Shown here: piece by piece, positions 6,696 to 11,406 of the stretch | Position numbering within the stretch: position 1 is the stretch's first letter | How the letters are laid out: each line of letters starts with the position of its first letter | Source of the DNA: Chloroflexota bacterium | GTDB taxonomy: Bacteria > Chloroflexota > UBA6077 | Assembly: GCA_021788565.1 (NCBI GenBank) | Contig: JAJYKO010000093.1 | Coordinates: 1 to 11,406, forward strand | Reading direction: 5' to 3' | DNA: 11,406 bases | The notes under the pieces: model-generated | The model's input: the letters and a program-made list of their open reading frames with translations, nothing else | Told to the model about the DNA's origin: nothing | Database searches by the model: none | Translations under genes and position numbers: made by a program

Positions 6696-6699
6696 GGTT

Positions 6700-7608
6700 T
6701 TACCCTCGTTCGATCACCTGCGCACCGGAGTAGCAGATCTTGGTGATCATTATGCGGCCCTCTACTCCCGCGCGCATGCCCGCGCCCATCATGGCCTCGG
6801 CCACTCGTTCCTCGCCCCCCAGGGTAAAGGCCAGAACGCTCGACCCCGCCCCGCTAAGGGCGGCGCCCGCCGCGCCTGCCTCCTCGGCGGCGGCGATGAT
6901 ATCCTCGAGGGCAGGGAATAGCTTCGCGCGGTACGGCTGGTGGAGGGAGTCTTCCATCGCCATGCGCAGGTGGCCAATCGACCCCGTGGCCATCGCGGCA
7001 ATCAACAGCGAGGCACGGCTCACGTTGAAGACAGCATCGGCTCTGGAAACGTGCCGGGGCAGGATATCGCGGGCTTCGGAGGTGAGCATCGGAAAGTCGG
7101 GGACGAAGACGACGATCCGCAGGTCCACGGCCAGAGGCACGGAGATGTGCTCCACCTTGCCGCCATTCATGGCAGCTACCTGCAATCCGCCAAAGAGTGC
7201 GGGCGTAACGTTGTCCGGGTGGCCCTCCATCTGCGTGGCGATCTGCAGCAGTGCCTGGGTAGAGAGCGGATGACCGAGGAACTCGTTGCCTGCTACCAGC
7301 CCCGCGACCAGGGCGGCGGAGCTGCTGCCCAGGCCACGGGCCAGCGGTACCCAGTTCTCGAGGGACATTTTCAGGGGAGGTACCGTACGCTGGAGCTTCT
7401 CGTAGATAGCCATCACACCCTGGTAGACCAGGTTATCCTGCCCCTGGGAAAGGACGTCCTCGCCTTCCCCGGAGAGACGCATGCCGAACTCGTCGCTGGC
7501 CTCGATGGAGACGCCATTGTAGATATCCAGCGCTATGCCGACGGAGTCGAAGCCGGGACCAAGATTGGCGCTGGTTGCTGGGACTCGAACGGTAACCTTC
7601 CTGGCCAT
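6700..7608 (-). CDS. thrB: Homoserine kinase
   Basis: GHMP-family kinase that phosphorylates L-homoserine with ATP, committing carbon to threonine. The product has 302 residues, the normal family length, starting at ATG 7608 with MARKVTVRVPATSANLGPG. An in-frame extension to 7689 lies beyond the conserved N-terminus and would place the start inside the predicted promoter region. The Shine-Dalgarno signal before 7608 is poor (GGAG about 16 nt away). Motif 1 is ATSANLGPGFDSVG (11-24), the GHMP ATP loop is PLARGLGSSSAA (88-99), motif 2 GHPDNVTPALFGGL is at 129-142, and motif 3 LSGAGSSV is at 251-258. It is followed on the same strand by lysC, and both belong to the aspartate pathway. Homoserine dehydrogenase and threonine synthase are not in this window. 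Confidence 0.96.
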   Translation of the reverse strand: MARKVTVRVPATSANLGPGFDSVGIALDIYNGVSIEASDEFGMRLSGEGEDVLSQGQDNLVYQGVMAIYEKLQRTVPPLKMSLENWVPLARGLGSSSAALVAGLVAGNEFLGHPLSTQALLQIATQMEGHPDNVTPALFGGLQVAAMNGGKVEHISVPLAVDLRIVVFVPDFPMLTSEARDILPRHVSRADAVFNVSRASLLIAAMATGSIGHLRMAMEDSLHQPYRAKLFPALEDIIAAAEEAGAAGAALSGAGSSVLAFTLGGEERVAEAMMGAGMRAGVEGRIMITKICYSGAQVIERG

Positions 7609-7658
7609 AGTTAAAAGATGACTACTCCACGATGTATCTGGACGAAAACGCGTGGGAA

Positions 7659-7688
7659 ATGATAGCGCACGGTTGCGCGCCATGTCCA
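7659..7688 (-). promoter_or_regulatory. Candidate promoter for thrB-lysC
   Basis: On the - strand, TGGACA (7688-7683) and TATCAT (7664-7659) are separated by 18 bp, and each matches the sigma-70 consensus at 5 of 6 positions. Transcription would begin near 7652, leaving a leader of about 44 nt before the thrB ATG. The site lies between the upstream transporter's terminator and thrB, exactly where an operon promoter is needed. The spacer contains GC-rich half-sites (GCGCGCAACCGTGCGC) that could bind a regulator, although this is weak. Confidence 0.5.
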
Positions 7689-7717
7689 ACGGCGCAGGTC
7701 GAGCCGGAAGCAGAAAG

Positions 7718-7745
7718 AAGCCCGCCTGAGGCTCCAGGCGGGCTT
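7718..7745 (-). terminator. Intrinsic terminator after the symporter gene
   Basis: A perfect 11-bp stem (AAGCCCGCCTG pairing with CAGGCGGGCTT) encloses a 6-nt loop, 22 nt beyond the symporter stop. On the - strand it is followed by the T-rich CTTTCTG, and the stem itself ends in TT. This is the best terminator in the window, and it separates the symporter from the thrB promoter. Confidence 0.85.
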
Positions 7746-7767
7746 GTGATCCTAGACCGTTCCGAGA

Positions 7768-8682
7768 TCAGGCCATCTGCGGAGCGGCGCCCTCCTCGGC
7801 CGCCTGACGGCCGTAGAAGACCTCCTTGTCCAGCAGACCCTCCGAGCGAGCAACGGCGATAGTGCACGCGGCATCGCCGGTCACGTTAAGGGTCGTCCTG
7901 AACATGTCGGCTATCCTGTCCACGCCCGCAATAATCGCGATGCCCTCCAAAGGCAACCCCACGGTCGTGAGCACCAGGCTCATCATTATCAGCCCGGCGC
8001 CGGGCGTGCCCGGCGCCCCAATTGAGGCAATGGTCGCCGTTATGATCACCGCGAACTGCTGGGAAGGAGCGAGGGCGATGCCATAGAACTGAGCGATCAG
8101 CACGGTGGCCACGCCCATGTAGATGGCCGTGCCGTCCATGTTGATGGTAGCCCCCAGTGGAAGGGTAAAGCCGAAGATCTCGCGCTTCACTCCCATCTTG
8201 TTCTCGGCCACTTCCATGTTGAGCGGCAGCGCCGCGTTGCTGCTGCAGGTGCTGAAGGTCACCAACATGAAGTCCACGGCATTTTGATAGAAGCGCAATG
8301 GGTTCACACCACCGATAACCGAGACGATGATCCCGTAGATGATCGCCCGGTGCAGGAAGACCCTTATGATCACCCCGACCAGGTACTTGGCCAGGGGAAC
8401 CAGGATGGAGAAGCCGTAGGCGCCAGCGACCCAGGCCATCAGAGCGGCTACGCCAATGGGGGCGTAGGCCATCACGACCATCACCAGTTTCAGAATGACG
8501 GTGTTGGCCTCATCGAAGATGCCCCTCAACCCCCTGGCCCTGTCGCCCGCTATCGACATCGCTATCCCGAAGAACAGGGCGAAGACGATGATCTGCAACA
8601 TGTTCGCACTGTTCATAGCAGCGATGGGGTTGGAGGGGAGGAGATTGACGAAGAAATCGCCCCAGGAGGGGGCCGGGGCCAC
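7768..8682 (-). CDS. Glutamate/aspartate:cation symporter, C-terminal part (frameshifted gene)
   Basis: C-terminal 304 residues of a dicarboxylate/amino acid:cation symporter (DAACS, GltP/GltPh fold), an inner-membrane Na+- or H+-coupled carrier. It contains hairpin HP1 with TCSSNAALP (145-153), the unwound TM7 motif NMDGT (181-185), HP2 with GAPGTPGAG (223-231) and TM8 DRIADMFRTTLNVTGD. The TM8 residues Asp259, Arg262, Thr263 and Asn266 correspond to the GltPh substrate ligands D394, R397, T398 and N401, which points to acidic amino acids over C4-dicarboxylates. The fragment starts at a GTG with no ribosome site. Its frame extends upstream through PLKAPEVAPAPSWGDF and would continue the preceding fragment exactly if one base were restored. 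As the sequence stands it is not independently translatable in an obvious way. Confidence 0.9.
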   Translation of the reverse strand: MAPAPSWGDFFVNLLPSNPIAAMNSANMLQIIVFALFFGIAMSIAGDRARGLRGIFDEANTVILKLVMVVMAYAPIGVAALMAWVAGAYGFSILVPLAKYLVGVIIRVFLHRAIIYGIIVSVIGGVNPLRFYQNAVDFMLVTFSTCSSNAALPLNMEVAENKMGVKREIFGFTLPLGATINMDGTAIYMGVATVLIAQFYGIALAPSQQFAVIITATIASIGAPGTPGAGLIMMSLVLTTVGLPLEGIAIIAGVDRIADMFRTTLNVTGDAACTIAVARSEGLLDKEVFYGRQAAEEGAAPQMA

Positions 8683-8693
8683 TTCAGGCGCCT

Positions 8694-9020
8694 TCAGGGG
8701 CCCTTGGCCAGGCCAGCGCCCGGTTGCATCACGTTGCCCAGGATGATCCCCAGTGTAGCAGCTATCAGGGTAGTAAAGATGTACAGGGCCAGGATCTTAA
8801 CGGACACACGGCCGAGTCTGCTCAGATCGCCCATGCTCGCGGCGCCAGCCACCAGAGTAATGAACACCAGAGGGACAACCAGCTTGTGGATCAAGCGAAT
8901 GAAGATATCGCCGAAAGGCTTGATCCACTGTGTAGCGGTGGGGCCACCGACGATACTCCCGAGGACTAGGCCAACGACCATACCGATGAAGATCTGGTAG
9001 GTTAAGGGCATCCGTCTCAT
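8694..9020 (-). CDS. Glutamate/aspartate:cation symporter, N-terminal part (frameshifted gene)
   Basis: N-terminal 108 residues of the same DAACS symporter. The start is ATG 9020, since a strong AGGAGGTG site ends 6 nt upstream. GTG 9029 would overlap that site. Hydrophobic helices cover about 7-27, 42-63 and 76-99, with the family features IRLIHKLVVPLVFITLVAGA and GIILGNVMQPGAGL. The frame stops at a TGA (8694-8696) directly after LAKGP. The C-terminal fragment lies in the -1 frame and overlaps by one base. Joining them gives a 417-residue protein, the normal family length. The gene is either a recent pseudogene, a sequencing or assembly error in a C-run, or (less likely) translated by frameshifting. 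Confidence 0.88.
   Translation of the reverse strand: MRRMPLTYQIFIGMVVGLVLGSIVGGPTATQWIKPFGDIFIRLIHKLVVPLVFITLVAGAASMGDLSRLGRVSVKILALYIFTTLIAATLGIILGNVMQPGAGLAKGP
8697..8703 (-). other. Frameshift site GGGCCCC in the symporter gene
   Basis: On the - strand the codons read AAG GGC CCC TGA. Adding one C, or slipping back one base, restores PLKAPEV in the frame of the C-terminal fragment. The heptamer G-GGC-CCC also satisfies the X-XXY-YYZ pattern of -1 slippery sites. I favour a one-base deletion in a C run, real or from sequencing. Confidence 0.8.
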
Positions 9021-9575
9021 CCGAAGCACCTCCTAACTGCCGGGAAATGGTGGCTTGGCACGACGGGAACTACCTTAAACCCAGGCACGAAGCGGAAAGA
9101 TACGCCTCGAACGTTGTCCCCCGGAGACAGATTGGCTCAGGCTCTCGGAGCGAGAGAGGAAGTGGATCGGGTACACATATCGACCATGGACGAAGCACAG
9201 TGCATCGTCGCGCCATGTTGCCTGGTCCTCCCTTACCAGGGCTTCTTCAACCTCCGCCTCTCGACCCGGTTCCGAGTCGGTGCCGACACGGAGTAAGGCG
9301 AGCACTTTCCGTGGCAGCGTAGCAGCACAGGGATAGCGCAGAGGTCCGCGGGCCATCTGAAGACTATTACTTTAATGGTCAATCGGACTATCGATATACA
9401 AATAGAGCTTATGGCCTGAAAGCAGAATTTGATAGGTATAGAAGAGGTTAGAATAGGTACGCCTGCCTCGTGGCGGGAGACAACGGGGGCGTTCGGAGGG
9501 GAAGAGGTGCACGGAGTGGATGTGCCCTCTCCCCCTCCTTCAATGTCGAAGGAGGGGGAGAGAGGAGGAGGACAA
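9021..9575. other. 555-nt gene-free interval with hairpins and an AT-rich patch
   Basis: No convincing gene is present. The short open frames here lack ribosome sites and family motifs. Three compact dyads are visible: CTCTCG/CGAGAG with a 3-nt loop (9142-9156), CCTGGT/ACCAGG (9221-9240), and CCGAGTCG/CGACACGG with one mismatch and a 4-nt loop (9272-9291). An AT-rich patch (about 9360-9450), unlike the surrounding GC-rich DNA, is the likely place for a promoter serving the symporter. No single -35/-10 pair stands out. If transcription starts there, the symporter mRNA would have a leader of about 320-340 nt. Confidence 0.4.
9527..9562 (-). terminator. Strong hairpin after the aldolase gene
   Basis: A perfect 14-bp stem (CTCTCCCCCTCCTT pairing with AAGGAGGGGGAGAG) with an 8-nt loop lies 13 nt beyond the aldolase stop. 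It is very stable and well placed to end the PFK-aldolase transcript, but no T-run follows on the - strand. It may instead be, or also be, a dispersed repeat of the C-rich/G-rich hairpin type. Confidence 0.5.
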
Positions 9576-10619
9576 TCAACTCCTGAGCAAGAGCGAGGTC
9601 AGTATATCCATGTCCTTGTCGCGGTGGGAGCCCATCAACTCCACCGCCACGTCCACAGAGCTCGCATGGTGAAGAACGGCATCGACGGCAGCCGCGACCG
9701 CCCTGGGGTCGTCGGGACCCGGAAAGAGGATATTGCGCCCCACCATGGCACCCCGTACGTTTCCGCCCAGGCTGATGCCGGCATGGAACGCCTCCAGGGT
9801 GCCCACTGGATTGCCCGCGGAGTCCCCTCCCAGCATCAGTAGCGGAAGGCTGGAGGCCAGTACCACCTTCTCGAAATCGGGGCTGTAGGTTATCTTCAGC
9901 CAGGTGTTCAAGGACGAGGTGCCGAGGGCAGAGGCGACTCCCATAAGCCTGATGTTGTCGGCCGCCGACTTCTTGGTCTTGTAGACCCCGTCCACCTTCT
10001 CGACTGGAAGTGGCTCCAGGAACACCGGCAGCCCCAGATCGTTACACTCGTCGATGGCCCGAGCGCAGTACTCCAGAGTCTTGATACTCCCTTCCTCCTG
10101 CAGGTCGACCCGAAACATCAGCTTCGCCCCGTCAAGCCCCATTTTCGCCATTCCCCGGGCGGTGTAGGCGGTCAGCCGGTCGTCCATCTCGAACCTTGAG
10201 CCGATGATCCCGCCCCTATTCATGCACCCGACCAGGAGCTGGTTGTCGAGGAAGCTAGAGCCGCCAGACTCCACGTTCAGCATATCCACGATCAGCAGAT
10301 CCTCGATCAGGTCCGGCGTGGTCATGATCCCATCCAGCTTAACAGTGGTAGCGACGCGCAGGATCCTACCAAGGTAGTCGATCCGGCTGCCCATCCCCAG
10401 GGGGTCTCCCAGCATCGAAGTCACCATCCGGGCGGGATGATCGGCCGCCAGGATCACCAGCTTGCCATCGGTGGTGAGCCGACGCCGTCTCTTTCGGCTT
10501 GCCGCGAACTCCCTCACCGCCTCGGGCCGTTCCACGCGCACATCGGCGATCTGGTCGAAGATCCCCTTCGGGAAGAAGCGCTCGCGAGAAAAGCTGTAGC
10601 CCTTCAGGTCATAAGCCAT
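9576..10619 (-). CDS. Class I aldolase-like protein (DeoC/LacD, Cgl0159-type)
   Basis: Predicted (beta/alpha)8-barrel aldolase of 347 residues. ATG 10619 is chosen because GGGAGG stands about 7 nt upstream. The longer frame to 10676 would run into the preceding gene. Recognisable blocks are LTTDGKLVILAADHPAR (48-64), TPDLIEDLL (101-109), a Cgl0159-like GCMNRGGIIGSRFEMDDR (131-148), LDGAKLMFRVD (162-172), NTWLKITYSP (238-247) and the phosphate-loop-like LLMLGGDS (260-267). Lys242 in WLKI is the likely Schiff-base lysine by analogy with LacD. The gene follows a phosphofructokinase gene by 31 nt, which suggests that fructose 1,6-bisphosphate is its substrate. Relatives elsewhere are linked to inositol or other sugar catabolism, so the substrate is inferred from context only. 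Confidence 0.82.
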   Translation of the reverse strand: MAYDLKGYSFSRERFFPKGIFDQIADVRVERPEAVREFAASRKRRRRLTTDGKLVILAADHPARMVTSMLGDPLGMGSRIDYLGRILRVATTVKLDGIMTTPDLIEDLLIVDMLNVESGGSSFLDNQLLVGCMNRGGIIGSRFEMDDRLTAYTARGMAKMGLDGAKLMFRVDLQEEGSIKTLEYCARAIDECNDLGLPVFLEPLPVEKVDGVYKTKKSAADNIRLMGVASALGTSSLNTWLKITYSPDFEKVVLASSLPLLMLGGDSAGNPVGTLEAFHAGISLGGNVRGAMVGRNILFPGPDDPRAVAAAVDAVLHHASSVDVAVELMGSHRDKDMDILTSLLLRS

Positions 10620-10650
10620 TTCTAAACCTCCCGGTTGAACGAACGATGAG

Positions 10651-11406
10651 TTATGAGCGGAGACCATACTCATCACCCATCACTAACTTAGGCACGAGCA
10701 GAGGCTCAAGGGTAACGTAGTCTGGCAGCGGCTCTCCTATCAACGGGGCAGCATAGGTCAGGAACTGCTGGGTAACCCCGAAGGGCGTCAGGAATTCGCT
10801 CGGGATCAGCTTCTCGTGATTAGCAACCTCCCGAAGTGGTGCCACACCTGTTGTGCAGCGGTAGGGCTGGTCGGACAGCCTCTCAAGGGTCACCATCTGG
10901 CCGCTCCGTCCATCCAGGGCCAACGTCACAGCGGCGCGACCGGCCTCGCGGGCCTCCTGCTGATCCACAGGGGAGACGCAGGCCATGGCAGCCCTCTGCA
11001 CGGTGCCGGGTCTCTCCGAGCGGCTCTTCAAGCCCAGCTCCCCCTGGATCATCCTGGTCAGGAAGTCCCCTACTCCGTAAACCACCTTGTGACCGAAGGC
11101 GTCGACTACGGGAACAGCGGCCTCATCGGCTACGAGCTGACCATCACTGGAGCGAAGCGCCTCGGAGGTCACCACCAGCACGTACCCGAACTCGCGATAC
11201 TTCAGGGACACCTGTTCCAAGAACCGCGACCTATCGAAGGGTTGCTCGGGCAAACAGATCACCAGGGGCAGAGGGCTTTCTGGCCGGTTGGCCAATCCCG
11301 CGGCGGCCGAAATCCAGCCGGCGTTGCGGCCCATCACTTCGAGTACGTACGCGCTCATGAACGTGCGCATCGAGGATAGGTCTCTGCCTATATCCATGAC
11401 CGATCG
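10651..11406 (-). CDS. pfp: 6-phosphofructokinase, PPi-dependent type, 5'-partial
   Basis: C-terminal 251 codons of a PfkA-superfamily enzyme that phosphorylates fructose 6-phosphate to fructose 1,6-bisphosphate. The frame is open to the window edge, so the N-terminal part (about 150 residues, with the GGDDT/GGDGT and TIDND catalytic motifs) is missing. Visible blocks include VMDIGRDLSSMRTF, then VLEVMGRNAGWISAAAGLA, the PFD...FLEQV segment, VVDAFGHKVVYGVGDFLTRM and PYRCTTGVAPLREVANHEK. The DxGRDLSSMRTF and DAFGH blocks are those of the SMc01852-like PPi-dependent group (about 400 residues), whose step is reversible and spares ATP. Phosphodonor choice cannot be proved without the missing N-terminus. 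The aldolase gene follows 31 nt downstream, with its ribosome site in the gap, so the two are probably an operon. Confidence 0.88.
   Translation of the reverse strand, partial: RSVMDIGRDLSSMRTFMSAYVLEVMGRNAGWISAAAGLANRPESPLPLVICLPEQPFDRSRFLEQVSLKYREFGYVLVVTSEALRSSDGQLVADEAAVPVVDAFGHKVVYGVGDFLTRMIQGELGLKSRSERPGTVQRAAMACVSPVDQQEAREAGRAAVTLALDGRSGQMVTLERLSDQPYRCTTGVAPLREVANHEKLIPSEFLTPFGVTQQFLTYAAPLIGEPLPDYVTLEPLLVPKLVMGDEYGLRS

Noticed and set aside
5423..6733. Long open frame (436 codons) on the + strand opposite lysC
   Set aside because: It is a shadow of GC-rich codon bias. The translation is rich in His, Arg and Gly without family motifs, while the opposite strand encodes a complete canonical aspartokinase.
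7609..7689. 27-residue N-terminal extension of homoserine kinase
   Set aside because: It precedes the conserved family N-terminus and overlaps the predicted -10 region, and no ribosome site supports it.
8680..8703. Confirmed programmed -1 frameshift in the symporter
   Set aside because: The heptamer fits the pattern, but there is no well-spaced downstream structure and no precedent in this family that I know of. A missing C is simpler, so it is reported only as a possibility.
9047..9356. Short open frames on both strands in the gene-free interval
   Set aside because: They overlap each other, lack Shine-Dalgarno sites and show no domain or hydrophobic pattern.
10641..10678. Imperfect dyad (gatgagttatgag and its partner) at the end of the PFK gene
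   Set aside because: The core matches at only 11 of 13 positions, and the right arm is coding sequence for the PFK C-terminus. It is too weak to call a repeat or terminator.

Overview
The window is GC-rich bacterial chromosome (roughly 60% G+C by eye) with strong Shine-Dalgarno sites in front of most genes. It contains no rRNA, tRNA, CRISPR array or insertion sequence that I can recognise. The organism cannot be named from this sequence. A bactofilin, a RegB-like sensor kinase, a PPi-PFK-type phosphofructokinase next to a Cgl0159-type aldolase, and several small dispersed intergenic inverted repeats suggest a free-living member of a less-studied phylum such as Chloroflexota or Armatimonadota. 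That placement is inference only.

Left half, + strand. A 5'-truncated Asp/Glu-type amino acid racemase (1-693) is followed by a very small AtzG/GatC-like protein (767-970), whose stop overlaps the start of an AtzE-like amidase (970-2391). This looks like a small nitrogen or amino-acid catabolic cassette. After a nested inverted repeat and a good sigma-70-like promoter comes a bactofilin (2791-3357), then another inverted repeat. Next are an orphan RegB-like histidine kinase (3565-5037) and a small two-helix membrane protein (5134-5391) preceded by a perfect 16-bp palindrome.

Right half, - strand. Read in the direction of transcription, it starts with the C-terminal 251 codons of a 6-phosphofructokinase of the PPi-dependent type (10651-11406). 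A class I aldolase-like protein follows 31 nt later (9576-10619). After a 555-nt gene-free stretch comes a glutamate/aspartate:cation symporter split by a one-base frameshift (7768-9020) and closed by a clear intrinsic terminator. Then a predicted promoter drives homoserine kinase thrB (6700-7608) and aspartokinase lysC (5396-6613). The two halves converge at 5391/5396 with only 4 nt between the stop codons.

Functionally, the right half links lower glycolysis (PFK plus aldolase), acidic amino-acid uptake, and the first step and a branch step of the aspartate family pathway (lysC, thrB). The most notable observations are the AtzG-like subunit with its amidase, the kinase whose H-box has proline where the phosphatase Thr/Asn normally sits, the frameshift at a GGGCCCC heptamer in the transporter, a likely internal start for an aspartokinase beta subunit, and four unrelated intergenic inverted repeats.
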